Shown one piece after another: positions 55,518 to 64,000 of a stretch of DNA of 64,000 nucleotides (the stretch's first letter is position 1; every line of letters starts with the position of its first letter). A model generated the notes under the pieces. That model saw only the letters and a list, made by a program, of their open reading frames with translations. It did not search any database and had not been told where the DNA came from. Source of the DNA: Ignavibacteriota bacterium (GTDB lineage: Bacteria; Bacteroidota; Ignavibacteria; Ignavibacteriales; Melioribacteraceae); assembly GCA_016716225.1 (NCBI GenBank), contig JADJWT010000001.1, positions 1,178,001 to 1,242,000 on the forward strand, written 5' to 3'. The position numbers were made by a program, and so were the translations under genes.

Positions 55518-55617
55518 TGCCACAAATCTGCAAAAGCAACAAATCTGCACATAGTTTAATTTCAATAAACAAAATAAGTTACGGTAAATAATGCGGATTG
55601 AATACATAATTGTGGCA
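55518..55617. repeat. Imperfect inverted repeat between activator and small exported protein gene
   Basis: TGCCACAA at 55518-55525 is mirrored by TTGTGGCA at 55610-55617. Inside the arms, AAATCTGCA occurs twice (55524-55532 and 55541-55549 region) and a near-mirror TGCGGATT at about 55592-55599 follows. The region could fold into a long imperfect stem. No T-tract follows, so it is not an obvious terminator; it might be a leader structure or repeat remnant. Confidence 0.4.
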
Positions 55618-55743
55618 TCCATTTAAAAAATGTATTTTCAATAAATATTCCATAACTCGTTTTAATTTGGGGATTTAAAGTATCTTACAATTTTTGGTAT
55701 ACCGTTTGAACTACTTATGCTAAAAATCGAAAGGAGATACAAA

Positions 55744-56148
55744 ATGAAAACAATAAAAAATGTAGTAATATTCAGTTTGGTTGTGCTTTTTACATTAAAT
55801 CTGAATGCTCAAACTAAAGAAAAATCAATTGATGATTTAACAGAAATTGTTTACACTAATCTAAAAAGTAAAAGTGAAGGAATTGTTGAATCTTCAATAT
55901 TTGTAAGCATGCAATTCAAAAGCAAATATCCAAATATTAAAAATAGAATAATAGTTAATGCATTAAATGATTTAGCAACAAATTCAAACAATGCAATTAT
56001 TAGCTATAAAGCTCAGTTAGCAAAAATTTATTTTGAAAATACAGAATTGTTCAAAGACATTCAGATTAAATCAATTTACGATGATCAAAAAGTGTATGAG
56101 CAAATTTCAGACAAATTAAATAGTGTTGTTCTTGCTTCAGATTTTTAA
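55744..56148 (+). CDS. Small exported helical protein, unknown
   Basis: A 134-residue protein. Start at the ATG at 55744, with AGGAGA upstream; the frame continues nine codons further to another ATG that lacks such a site. The signal peptide (about 1-21) ends LNLNAQ. The mature protein is helical with repeating Ile/Leu/Asn positions (VSMQFKSKYP, NALNDLATNS, ISYKAQLAKIYF), reminiscent of HEAT-like helix pairs. No catalytic motif. Such short exported proteins are common in this group, but I cannot assign a function. Confidence 0.78.
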   Translation: MKTIKNVVIFSLVVLFTLNLNAQTKEKSIDDLTEIVYTNLKSKSEGIVESSIFVSMQFKSKYPNIKNRIIVNALNDLATNSNNAIISYKAQLAKIYFENTELFKDIQIKSIYDDQKVYEQISDKLNSVVLASDF

Positions 56149-56172
56149 TTGCGGAAAGTAATTAAGTAAATT

Positions 56173-56865
56173 TTAATTAATACTGTTATTTGAAATCTTT
56201 ATAACAATTGGCGTTTGAAAATCATCATTGTTAAACGCAATGTCTGAAACTCCAATTGGATTATACATAGAGAGGTACATTTCATGCCCCGGAATGTACC
56301 TCAATTTATATAACTTGTTAACATTTTCAATTCCACCAAATAATTCTTGATCTCTTTCAATTGCTCTCTGATGTGTTTTCTCAAAAGAAGCATCAATGTA
56401 AATTTTGTAATCCCAGTAAGAAAGTAATTCATTTTTAAAGAGAAAAATCCCATCAAATAATAAAATTGAATTTTGTTGAGCTTTTTTAAATTCAGCATTT
56501 GTTGGCTGATTGATTTTAAAGTTATAAATGGATTCTTTAAATTCTAAATTACCGTTTGGACCAAGCGGAGTAAGCAAATATTTTTTAATTGATTCATAAT
56601 TGTGAGAATCTTCTAAATATCCTTTGGGAGAAAATTGTCCTTGTTTTCTTCGAAATTCTGGTGGATGATGAAATCCATCGATTGAAGAACGAATTACATT
56701 TCTTTCTAATTTATTTAATTCGATTTCCAATTCATTTGCGAAAGTTGTTTTTCCGGCATTTCCCGGACCATCAATTGCAACACGTGTTGGATGATATAGC
56801 TTAATTTCATTTATGATTTTTGCGATTTTACTAAGCAGATTTTTTCTGGAAAAAATTTTATGCAT
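56173..56865 (-). CDS. Uridine-kinase-like P-loop phosphotransferase
   Basis: A 230-residue P-loop enzyme. Walker A is GPGNAGKT (33-40); a later DGFHHPPEFRRKQG segment and LLFDGIFLF (Walker-B-like) match the uridine kinase/phosphoribulokinase superfamily. RAIERDQELFGG carries the lid-type Arg. It is shorter and diverged from true uridine kinase (Udk), so the acceptor nucleoside or sugar is uncertain. It is the last gene of the pentapeptide/GH13/VOC operon, 3 bp after the VOC gene. Confidence 0.82.
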   Translation of the reverse strand: MHKIFSRKNLLSKIAKIINEIKLYHPTRVAIDGPGNAGKTTFANELEIELNKLERNVIRSSIDGFHHPPEFRRKQGQFSPKGYLEDSHNYESIKKYLLTPLGPNGNLEFKESIYNFKINQPTNAEFKKAQQNSILLFDGIFLFKNELLSYWDYKIYIDASFEKTHQRAIERDQELFGGIENVNKLYKLRYIPGHEMYLSMYNPIGVSDIAFNNDDFQTPIVIKISNNSIN

Positions 56866-56868
56866 AAA

Positions 56869-57363
56869 CTATTGTTCCAATTCTGCAAGCAGTTTATCCA
56901 AATCCAATTGATTTGTGTGCATTTCTATTGATCCATCAGATTTGTGCTGCCAAATTTCTTTTGGTTTATCCCAATACAATTCAATTCCATTTCCATCAGG
57001 ATCATCTAAATAAATTGCTTCTGAAACTCCATGATCTGCGGCTCCGGAAATTGGATATTTTGCTTCAATTAATCTTTTAAATATTTCTGCCAAATCTTTT
57101 CTGGTTGGATAAAGAATTGCAACATGATAAAGTCCAACTCCAGATTTTTGCGCCGGAGGTGAATTTTTACTTTCCCAAGTATTTAATCCAATATGATGAT
57201 GATAACCTCCGGCTGAAATAAAAGCGGCGTCGGTTCCGTACATTGTTACTAAATCAAAACCTAAAAGTTCTTTATAAAATTTCAACGATTTATCAATATT
57301 AGAAACTTTTAGATGAACATGACCAATTCTGGTTTGAGGAGGAATTTTATAACTATTATTCAT
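56869..57363 (-). CDS. VOC-family protein (glyoxalase/ring-cleavage dioxygenase fold)
   Basis: A 164-residue protein with two VOC beta-alpha-beta-beta-beta units. Likely metal ligands are His15 or His17 (RIGHVHLKV), His80 (GLYHVAIL) and Glu128 (GNGIELYWD), as in catechol 2,3-dioxygenase-like enzymes. HHHIGLNTW and YLDDPDGNGIELY are typical of this subgroup. The size is half that of two-domain extradiol dioxygenases. The substrate is unknown. Its start overlaps the GH13 stop by eight bases, so they are co-translated. Confidence 0.87.
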   Translation of the reverse strand: MNNSYKIPPQTRIGHVHLKVSNIDKSLKFYKELLGFDLVTMYGTDAAFISAGGYHHHIGLNTWESKNSPPAQKSGVGLYHVAILYPTRKDLAEIFKRLIEAKYPISGAADHGVSEAIYLDDPDGNGIELYWDKPKEIWQHKSDGSIEMHTNQLDLDKLLAELEQ

Positions 57364-58681
57364 AAAAATTTTTTTTGTTGTTAGTAAAAACCAAATAACC
57401 CCAAGGTTTTAATTTGAGTGAATTTATTTTTTCAAATTTATATGTTTTATCTAAAAATATTTCTTTTAAACTTCCTTCTTCATTTTCTAAATTTATATTG
57501 ACTTCAATTTTCACAGCACTAAAATTTATTATGAGCAAAACTTTATCACCGTTTTTTTCTCTGTAAAATGAAATTACTTTTTCCGGTTGATCATTTATAA
57601 TTCTGATCATTTCACCACCGGAATTTCCATTCCACAACGCTTGATTTTTGTGTTTCAAATCGAATAATTTTTTATACAATTTTCCAATTTCATGCTCTTT
57701 CCATTCGATAAAATCTTTATCAAAAAATTTAAGAGATTTTTTAAGACCGGCTTCTTGTCCGCTGTAAATTAAAGGCATTCCATTAACAATACACGTAAGC
57801 ACAATTGCAGCATTAAGACTTTTTCCAAAATTTGTAAACTGATTTCCGAACCAAGAATTTTTATCATGATTTTCAACAAACGTCATTCTATAACCATCTT
57901 TTGGAAATGTGTTTACATCATGAGCTAAATATTCTATAATACCTTCTGAACCAGATTTACTTTTGTAGGCATCTTTCATTTTATCATACAAACTCCAAGC
58001 GTAAGTCATATCAAAAGTATTTTTGTGCAAATCGCGAGATTCCCATTCCGCAAGCATAAAAACCGGTTTTATTTTTTCAAGTTCAAATCTCACATTTTCC
58101 CAAAATTCATTTGGAAGAAATCCGGCAACATCGCATCTGTAACCGTCAATATTTGTCTCTTTCACCCAATAAATTAGAGCTTCTGTCATGTATTTTCTTA
58201 ACTCGGGTTTATCATAATTGAAATCAATAATATCATCCCAATCATACCAAGGAGTTGGCTGGAAATTTCCCGATTTATTTTTTGTGTACCAATCGGGATG
58301 TTCAACTGCTAATTTATTATCCCATGCTGAATGATTCGCGACCCAATCAATTATAACATACATTCCCATTTTGTGAATTTTATTTACAAGTTTTTTAAAA
58401 TCTTTTAATCTTCCAAATTCCGGATTAACTGCAAAATAATCTTTAACGGAATAATAACTTCCCAAAGTTCCTTTTCGATTTACTTCACCAATTGGATGAA
58501 TTGGCATTAACCAAAGAATATCAACACCGAGTTTTTTTAACCTGGGCAAGTGTTTTTCGAAAGCGGCAAAAGTTCCTTCTTTTGTATATTGCCGAATATT
58601 TACTTCATAAATTGTTGAATTTTTGCTCCATTCCGGATGTTTTAATTCAACATAAGGTTTTGGCTTATAAGGATTTTTCAT
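57356..58681 (-). CDS. Cytoplasmic GH13 alpha-amylase-family glycosidase
   Basis: A 441-residue enzyme without a signal peptide. The GH13 signatures are all present: region I DWVANHS, region II YRCDVAGFL with nucleophile Asp184, region III AEWESRD with acid/base Glu212, and region IV FVENHDKNSW with Asp273. A C-terminal beta domain (from about 370) follows. The short form and cytoplasmic location suggest action on imported maltodextrin or a storage glucan. Transferase activity cannot be excluded. It lies between the pentapeptide-repeat gene (17 bp upstream) and the overlapping VOC gene. Confidence 0.93.
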   Translation of the reverse strand: MKNPYKPKPYVELKHPEWSKNSTIYEVNIRQYTKEGTFAAFEKHLPRLKKLGVDILWLMPIHPIGEVNRKGTLGSYYSVKDYFAVNPEFGRLKDFKKLVNKIHKMGMYVIIDWVANHSAWDNKLAVEHPDWYTKNKSGNFQPTPWYDWDDIIDFNYDKPELRKYMTEALIYWVKETNIDGYRCDVAGFLPNEFWENVRFELEKIKPVFMLAEWESRDLHKNTFDMTYAWSLYDKMKDAYKSKSGSEGIIEYLAHDVNTFPKDGYRMTFVENHDKNSWFGNQFTNFGKSLNAAIVLTCIVNGMPLIYSGQEAGLKKSLKFFDKDFIEWKEHEIGKLYKKLFDLKHKNQALWNGNSGGEMIRIINDQPEKVISFYREKNGDKVLLIINFSAVKIEVNINLENEEGSLKEIFLDKTYKFEKINSLKLKPWGYLVFTNNKKNFYE

Positions 58682-58698
58682 TTTATTTATTAAAAATT

Positions 58699-59268
58699 TT
58701 AATCAATTATAATTTCATACTTTTTTAGTAAACCTAATATATTATTCATAGAAAATTTCGCTTTTTTAATTCTATTGTTTTCTGCATCAATGATAAAATT
58801 AAATGAAGTCGAAAAATCGCATTTATCTAAAGTGGTGCGACTAAATACAGCATTGTTAAAATCACAATTACAAAATTTAGAATTTGTAAAATCTGCTTCT
58901 GTAAAATCCACTTCTTGTAAATTACAATTTGTAAAATTTGTTGATTTCATTTTTAATTTGAAAAAGGATGATAAATTTAATTGACAATTTTTGAAATTCA
59001 CAGAAAGTAAAAGTTGATTAGTGTTTTCAAAATTTATTCCCAACATTTTGCATTCGTAAAAAGTTACTTCTCTAAAAGCAGTATTACCGATTTTAACGCC
59101 GCTTAAATCACAATTTTTAAATTCGCAATTAATAAATGTTATTTCTGAAATATCGGAATTTGAAAACTTGCAATTTATAAACGAACAATTTTCATACTCA
59201 CCTTTGATGGGTGGCTTTTTAGTATAATCTTTTTTATCAAAAATTTTATCTTCAAAATTCATAACCAT
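58699..59268 (-). CDS. Pentapeptide-repeat protein
   Basis: A 189-residue protein built of A(D/N)LxX-type repeats from about residue 25 to 165, for example CKFSNSDISEITFINCEF and ADFTNSKFCNCDFNNAVF. It should fold into a right-handed quadrilateral beta-helix. Phe and Cys alternate at central positions. Pentapeptide proteins include Qnr-type DNA mimics that protect gyrase, but many have no known role, so quinolone protection should not be inferred. A second in-frame ATG lies two codons in. It heads the leftward GH13 operon. Confidence 0.87.
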   Translation of the reverse strand: MVMNFEDKIFDKKDYTKKPPIKGEYENCSFINCKFSNSDISEITFINCEFKNCDLSGVKIGNTAFREVTFYECKMLGINFENTNQLLLSVNFKNCQLNLSSFFKLKMKSTNFTNCNLQEVDFTEADFTNSKFCNCDFNNAVFSRTTLDKCDFSTSFNFIIDAENNRIKKAKFSMNNILGLLKKYEIIID

Positions 59269-59623
59269 AAACCAATTGTTAATTAAAAAAGAAATATAAA
59301 CTAAACATTAAAAAATAGGAAGGGAACATAAGGAGGAAGTTCTTCTGATTCCACTGTCATAAAATCAGAAGTAATAAAGTTAGATTGTTGAAAAGAAATT
59401 AATTTATATTAGTAATAATATTAGAAATTGTAAAACTTTTATACAGAGTTCCATATAAATATGTCCCTTTGTCAATTAAACTATTTTTTTTAGTTTATGA
59501 AGAGCTTCCAGAAGACCCGAATGAGTAAAATAATTTTTAAAATCCTTATAAATATTTTGTGATATGAAAATTAAATCTTCTCCCGAAAATTTAATCGGGA
59601 GAATTATAATATTAGGAAGCTAT
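59269..59623. other. Intergenic region upstream of the pentapeptide operon
   Basis: This 355-bp gap lies between the start of the pentapeptide-repeat gene and the end of acs and should contain the promoter of the former. It holds an inverted repeat CTTCTGATT (59342-59350) / AATCAGAAG (59363-59371) and the acs terminator. I see no credible gene or RNA. Confidence 0.5.
59578..59603 (-). terminator. Intrinsic terminator of acs
   Basis: TTCTCCCGA (59578-59586) pairs with TCGGGAGAA (59595-59603) around an AT-only loop. On the minus strand it is followed by GATTTAATTTT. It lies 21 bp past the acs stop codon. Its GC-rich stem stands out in the AT-rich surroundings. Confidence 0.85.
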
Positions 59624-61534
59624 TTACTCTTCAATTGTTGTTAAATCACCTTCCGGTAAGCCTTGAGCACGTGCTTTTAAAACTCTCCGCATTATTTTTC
59701 CACTTCGTGTTTTAGGAAGCGAATCAACAAACGTAACCGAATCCGGTTTTGCAATTGGACCCATCTCATGCCCAACGTGATCCTTCAAACTTTTTTCAAG
59801 TTCAGCATCACCTTTTAGATTTGCTTTCAAAATTACATAAGCATGGATAGCATTTCCTTTTAGCTCATGAGGTAAAGCAATAGCAGCAGCTTCAGCAACT
59901 TTGGGATGACTTACAAGAGCACTTTCGATTTCTGCAGTTCCCAAACGATACCCGCTTACTTTTATTACATCGTCAATTCTTCCGATTATCCAAACATATC
60001 CGTCTTCATCAATTCTTGCGGAATCTCCGGCTTTATACCAGCCTTGTTTTTCGTAATCTTTCCAATAAGTATTTATAAATCTTTCAGGATCACCCATAAC
60101 GGTTCTTGCCATTCCGGGCCAAGGATTTTTAATTACAAGTTTTCCTTCTTCACCGTTTTTAACAGTCTTTCCATTTTCATCAACAACTGCAATTTCATTT
60201 CCGAAAAATGGTTTTGTTGCAGAACCGGGTTTTAAAGGTGTAATCGGAAGTGGAGTTATCATAAATCCGCCTGTTTCCGTTTGCCACCAAGTATCCATAA
60301 TGGGGCATTTATCATTTCCAATATTGTTGTGATACCATTTCCAAGCTTCAGGATTTATTGGCTCACCAACGGAACCTAGTAATCTTAACGAACTAAGATC
60401 GTGACGTTTTGACCATTGATTTCCGAATCTCATTAAACCTCTAATTGCTGTTGGTGAAGTATAGAGAATTGTAATTCCATATTTTTCAATCATCTGCCAC
60501 CATCTATTTGGATACGGATGATTTGGCGCACCCTCATACATCATAATTGTTGTTCCGTTAATTAACGGACCGTAAACAATATAACTATGACCAGTAATCC
60601 ATCCCGGATCAGCAGCACACCACCATCTGTCTTCATCTTTAATATCAAAAACCATTTTATGAGTTGTTGCCGTATAAACAGAATAACCACCGTGTGTGTG
60701 AACCAATCCTTTTGGTTTGCCGGTTGTTCCGGATGTATAAAGAATAAACAACATATCTTCCGCATCCATAACTTCTGTTTCACATTTATTATTTGAGATT
60801 GGCAGAGATGCTAAATCGTGAAACCAAAAATCACGATCACTTTCCATATAAACTTCGTGTCCCGTTCGTTTAACTGTTATACATGCTTCAATGGTTGGAG
60901 ATCTGCCGATTGCTTCATTTACAATTCCCTTTAAATCATTAACTTTTCCTCTTCTCCAGCCGCCATCTGCAGTAACTAAAATTCTGCTTTGTGCATCGGC
61001 AATTCTCTCCGCCAAAGCTTCAACGCTAAATCCGCCATATACAACACTGTGAGCTGCTCCAATTTTTGCACAAGCTAGCATTGCAAAAACTAGCTCGGGA
61101 ATTTGTGGCATATAAATAGTTATAATATCACCTTTTTTTGCACCCATACTTTTTAAGATGTTAGCAAATTTTGTAACTTCTCTATTTAATGCATGATATG
61201 AAAAAACTCTTAAATCGCCAGGTTCGCCTTCCCAAACAATTGCAATTTTATTTTTACGCCAAGTTTTTAAATGTCTATCAATTGCATTTTGAACAATATT
61301 GGTTTTGCCGCCGACAAACCATTTGTAAAACGGTTTTTCACTTTCATCAAGAACTTTATCCCATTTTTTGTACCATTCTAAATTCTCGGCTTGTTCAGCC
61401 CAAAATCCTTCTCTGTCTTTTATAGATCTCTTATAAAGTTTATCATATTCTTTTACGTTTGCGTTTGAAACTATTGAATCACTTGGGTAAAACACATTAG
61501 GATCTTTAATGGTTTTTTTAGTCTTTTTCCCCAT
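59624..61534 (-). CDS. acs: Acetate-CoA ligase
   Basis: A 636-residue ANL-superfamily enzyme that makes acetyl-CoA from acetate, ATP and CoA. Diagnostic blocks: YTSGTTGKPKGLVHTHGGY (P-loop), DTWWQTETGG, the hinge region GRIDDVIKVSGYRLGTAEIE and the C-terminal SGKIMRR with Lys613, the residue known to be regulated by acetylation. Length is normal. GGAGA precedes the ATG. It is divergent from the cNMP/CBS/DUF294 gene, a common neighbour of acs, and ends in a strong terminator. Confidence 0.97.
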   Translation of the reverse strand: MGKKTKKTIKDPNVFYPSDSIVSNANVKEYDKLYKRSIKDREGFWAEQAENLEWYKKWDKVLDESEKPFYKWFVGGKTNIVQNAIDRHLKTWRKNKIAIVWEGEPGDLRVFSYHALNREVTKFANILKSMGAKKGDIITIYMPQIPELVFAMLACAKIGAAHSVVYGGFSVEALAERIADAQSRILVTADGGWRRGKVNDLKGIVNEAIGRSPTIEACITVKRTGHEVYMESDRDFWFHDLASLPISNNKCETEVMDAEDMLFILYTSGTTGKPKGLVHTHGGYSVYTATTHKMVFDIKDEDRWWCAADPGWITGHSYIVYGPLINGTTIMMYEGAPNHPYPNRWWQMIEKYGITILYTSPTAIRGLMRFGNQWSKRHDLSSLRLLGSVGEPINPEAWKWYHNNIGNDKCPIMDTWWQTETGGFMITPLPITPLKPGSATKPFFGNEIAVVDENGKTVKNGEEGKLVIKNPWPGMARTVMGDPERFINTYWKDYEKQGWYKAGDSARIDEDGYVWIIGRIDDVIKVSGYRLGTAEIESALVSHPKVAEAAAIALPHELKGNAIHAYVILKANLKGDAELEKSLKDHVGHEMGPIAKPDSVTFVDSLPKTRSGKIMRRVLKARAQGLPEGDLTTIEE

Positions 61535-61568
61535 AAGTAATCTCCTATTTTTTCAAAATGAATTGATG

Positions 61569-61580
61569 GTTTAATTAAAC
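61569..61580. promoter_or_regulatory. Palindrome in the acs/DUF294 divergent promoter region
   Basis: GTTTAATTAAAC is a perfect 12-bp palindrome 34 bp upstream of the acs start, in the 183-bp divergent region. It might be a regulator site. Low-complexity AT palindromes arise easily by chance here, so support is weak. Confidence 0.3.
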
Positions 61581-61717
61581 AGAAAGTGATAGATATGAAA
61601 ATTTAATTTACTCTATAAAATTTAATTTTGCAATTTAGATTATTAATTTCTTGTAAAAATTATATATTGTTTTCGATCAAATTAATTTCACTTGTTCAAA
61701 CTATAATTAAATGAAAA

Positions 61718-63655
61718 ATGAGCAATACAATTCCTCATAGAATTTATGATTTTCTCAAAGAACATCCGCCATTTAGTTTTATTTCTAAAGAAGAATTATT
61801 AAGAATTTCTAAGCAAATAATTATCATATATTCCGAAAACAATGATGTAATTTTTCATCAAGGCGAAAAACCTCCAAGTTTTTTTTATGTTGTTCGCGAA
61901 GGAGCGGTAAAACTCTTTAATGAATTTAAAGATGAAAAAATTTTAATTGATGTTTGCGATGAAGGAGATATTTTTGGAATCAGACCGTTAATTTCCGCCG
62001 ATCAGCCTTATACTTTAACCGCAATAGTTTCCGAAGAAGCCTTAATTTATAAAATTCCCGCCGAATTATTTTTAGAAATTATGAAAGTGAATAAGAATGT
62101 TGAAAATTATTTCACTTCATCATTTATGGGTGGAATTAGAAATCCATATTCAAAATACAGCAAACAAAAAGTATTTTTGGATTCACAAATTTCGATAAAT
62201 GATAATTTCAATTTTTCTGAAATTCAAACAATTCCAATTAGCAGTAAACCAATTACTTGCGGAATTGAAACTTCAATTAAAAATGCCGCATTAATAATGA
62301 AGGAAAATAAAGTCGGCTCAATTGTAATTGTTGATGAAAACCAAAAGCCAATTGGAATTATAACAGATCGTGATTTAAGAAATAAAGTTGTTGCCGGAGA
62401 TTTTTGTTCAGATTGTAAAATTGAAAATATAATGAGCAGTCCCGTTATAAGTTCTGATTCAAATGCAACAGTTGCTGATTTACAAATTTTGATGATCAAA
62501 AATAATATTCATCACATATGTATTACAGAAGATGGAACAATAAATTCAAGAATGATTGGAATGATTTCCGAACACGATATTTTGGTTTTACATGGAAATA
62601 ATCCATCGGTATTTATTAGAGAAATTAAGCGAGCGCAAAATTCTAATCAATTAAATCAAATTAGAATTAAAACGGAACAGTTGTTAAAAAAATATCTTCA
62701 GCAAGAAATATCCATAACATATATAACAAGAATTATTACCGAAATTAATAACGCAATAAATATTAAAGCTATTGAATTGATAATTTCTGAATTATCAAAA
62801 ACTGGAAATGATTTACCAAACGTAAAATGGTGTTGGCTCGCATTGGGAAGTCAAGGAAGAGAAGAACAGCTTTTGCGTTCCGATCAAGATAATGCTTTGG
62901 TGTTTGAAGATGTTGAAAAAAGTGAGTATGAAAAATCAAAAAATTATTTTCTTCAATTGGCAAAAGATGTAAATGATATTTTAAAAGATTGCGGATTTGA
63001 TTATTGTCCCGCAAATGTAATGGCAAGCAATCCCAAATGGTGTTTATCACTAAATGAGTGGAACAAACAATTTGAAAATTGGATCTACATTCCCGGAAAT
63101 AAGGAAGTAATGTACTCCACAATTTTTTTTGATTTTCAACCGATTTACGGAAACTTTGAACTTGCCGAAATAATGGCAGATAATATTTATCAAACATTAA
63201 ATAACCAAGAAAGTTTTTTATCATTCTTAGCAAAAAATGCTCTGGAAAACCCTCCTCCATTAAGTTTCTTTAGAGATTTTATGGTAGAAAATAACGGAGA
63301 ACATAAGAATGAGTTTGATATAAAAGCCCGTGCAATGATGCCGCTGGTTGACGGTGCAAGAGTTTTAACTTTATCTGCACGATTAAAAGGAATTAACAGC
63401 ACAATAAAAAGATTTAATAAATTAGCAGAAATTGAACCTGAGAATAAAGAATTATTTGAACAGCTTGCTGATGCTTATGAAATAATTATCCGTTTCAGAA
63501 CAATGCAAGGATTGAAACACAATAATTCTGGTAGATATTTTAAGCCGGATGAATTAAACAAAATGCAGCGATTAATACTTCGCAATTGTTTTAGACCAAT
63601 TAAAGAACTTCAGCAAATTTTAACTGTTAGATTTAATTTAAAAATGTTTAGATGA
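61718..63655 (+). CDS. cNMP-binding/CBS/DUF294 nucleotidyltransferase-like protein
   Basis: A 645-residue soluble protein. Domains in order: cyclic-nucleotide-binding-like (about 15-135, FYVVREGAVKLFNEF, GDIFGIRPL), two CBS domains (about 175-300, with VDENQKPIGIITDRDLR and GMISEHDILVL) and a DUF294 nucleotidyltransferase-like region (about 330-480), where WLALGSQGREEQLLRSDQDN holds the GS...DxD-type motif, followed by a DUF294 C-terminal domain. The family is related to GlnD-type enzymes and is often beside acs and acetate transport genes. It may modify or control a partner in acetate metabolism. The next gene overlaps by four bases (ATGA). Confidence 0.93.
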   Translation: MSNTIPHRIYDFLKEHPPFSFISKEELLRISKQIIIIYSENNDVIFHQGEKPPSFFYVVREGAVKLFNEFKDEKILIDVCDEGDIFGIRPLISADQPYTLTAIVSEEALIYKIPAELFLEIMKVNKNVENYFTSSFMGGIRNPYSKYSKQKVFLDSQISINDNFNFSEIQTIPISSKPITCGIETSIKNAALIMKENKVGSIVIVDENQKPIGIITDRDLRNKVVAGDFCSDCKIENIMSSPVISSDSNATVADLQILMIKNNIHHICITEDGTINSRMIGMISEHDILVLHGNNPSVFIREIKRAQNSNQLNQIRIKTEQLLKKYLQQEISITYITRIITEINNAINIKAIELIISELSKTGNDLPNVKWCWLALGSQGREEQLLRSDQDNALVFEDVEKSEYEKSKNYFLQLAKDVNDILKDCGFDYCPANVMASNPKWCLSLNEWNKQFENWIYIPGNKEVMYSTIFFDFQPIYGNFELAEIMADNIYQTLNNQESFLSFLAKNALENPPPLSFFRDFMVENNGEHKNEFDIKARAMMPLVDGARVLTLSARLKGINSTIKRFNKLAEIEPENKELFEQLADAYEIIIRFRTMQGLKHNNSGRYFKPDELNKMQRLILRNCFRPIKELQQILTVRFNLKMFR

Positions 63656-64000
63656 TTTTTAATTTCTTAAAAAATAAAACTTCAAAAAAATATCCGGAAT
63701 TCTGGAAAAATTATATTTCTCTTTTTGAAGAAAAGCAAAATTATAAAATTCCAATTTCCCAAACTGACTTTGTAATTATTGATGTTGAATCAACCGGATT
63801 GGCTTTTAAGAAAGATAAAATTTTGTCAGTCGGCGGATTAAGAATAAAAAATAATCAAATTGATGTTTCAAACACTTTTGAAATTTATTTAGAGCAAGAT
63901 GAGTTTAATCCCCATGCAGCTTTGGTTCACGGAATATTAAAGAAAAGTAATTCAGAAAAAATATCTGAGCAAGATGGAATTATAAAATTTTTAAAATTTA
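63652..64000 (+). CDS. DnaQ-like 3'-5' exonuclease, 3' end outside window
   Basis: The first 116 codons of a gene that runs past the right edge with no stop. The start is ATG at 63652, overlapping the preceding stop (ATGA). DFVIIDVESTGL is exonuclease motif I (DxE) of the DEDD family, and AALVHGILKK begins the region before motif II. The N-terminal leader (about 1-38, KKYPEFWKNYISLFEEKQ) is typical of the exonuclease found next to DUF294/acs genes. Its link to acetate metabolism in other genomes is positional only. Confidence 0.88.
   Translation, partial: MIFNFLKNKTSKKYPEFWKNYISLFEEKQNYKIPISQTDFVIIDVESTGLAFKKDKILSVGGLRIKNNQIDVSNTFEIYLEQDEFNPHAALVHGILKKSNSEKISEQDGIIKFLKF

Noticed and set aside
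58699..59268. Pentapeptide-repeat protein as a Qnr-type resistance gene
   Set aside because: Repeat fold alone does not show gyrase binding, and its operon context is metabolic.
62769..63260. Long open frame antisense to the DUF294 domain
   Set aside because: It lies fully opposite a well-conserved gene and has no recognisable domain; long antisense frames arise from AT-rich codon use.
2..64000. CRISPR arrays, phage genes, toxin-antitoxin pairs and insertion sequences
   Set aside because: No regular spaced repeats, integrase, transposase or restriction genes were seen on either strand.

Overview
The window is strongly AT-rich, gene-dense bacterial chromosome with no rRNA, tRNA, CRISPR array, prophage or transposase that I can recognise. 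Several traits point to the Bacteroidota/Chlorobiota side of the tree, most likely an Ignavibacteria-type organism. Two secreted proteins end in a type IX secretion (T9SS) sorting domain of the 'YPNPFNPTT' kind. A TonB-dependent receptor is paired with a DUF4249 lipoprotein. There are many lipoproteins and beta-barrels, weak Shine-Dalgarno sequences and several TTG starts. The assignment is inference from family content, not from a marker gene.

Layout. 1-8000: a rightward signalling block with a many-PAS histidine kinase (cut by the left edge), a REC-LytTR regulator, a REC-kinase fusion, a chemoreceptor and CheW. 8200-13000: a leftward operon of sensor kinase, NtrC-type sigma-54 activator, exported coiled-coil protein and exported probable barrel. 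13000-22000: barrel plus Cys-rich lipoprotein, a secreted EEP-family phosphoesterase, a DMT transporter, a Rossmann protein, a ZU5-like lipoprotein and an acyltransferase. 22000-26550: a tandem pair of VIT/VWA-like T9SS cargo proteins. 26550-32700: stress and housekeeping genes (OsmC, YciI, DUF2721, pirin, GlsB), a serine hydrolase, a GH43 enzyme and a Tat-exported oxidoreductase. 32800-35400: aguB-aguA for putrescine synthesis and a TetR regulator. 35500-41440: lipoproteins, a TonB receptor, PsiE-like, Gfo/Idh and SdpI-like proteins. 41690-44020: rsgA and a metallophosphoesterase. 44023-49807: a complete-looking trans-4-hydroxyproline catabolic operon with a divergent AraC regulator. 49810-55510: small proteins, a PAS kinase, bacterioferritin and a second kinase/sigma-54 activator pair. 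55700-59270: a small exported protein and an operon of pentapeptide-repeat protein, GH13 glycosidase, VOC protein and a uridine-kinase-like P-loop enzyme. 59624-64000: acs, divergent from a cNMP-CBS-DUF294 protein and a DnaQ-like exonuclease that runs off the right edge.

How the parts fit. Signal transduction is unusually prominent: five phospho-signalling kinases, four regulator modules and two enhancer-binding activators in 64 kb. The metabolic genes suggest a heterotroph using amino acids (hydroxyproline), arabinan/xylan-type sugars (GH43), alpha-glucans (GH13) and acetate. The most interesting items are the hydroxyproline operon, the two-component/coiled-coil/barrel operon, the T9SS VIT-like pair with degraded metal sites, a lipoprotein that looks like an inactivated metallopeptidase, an internal PAS-pair duplication and a small family of palindromic intergenic repeats. 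None is proven to be a new system from sequence alone.
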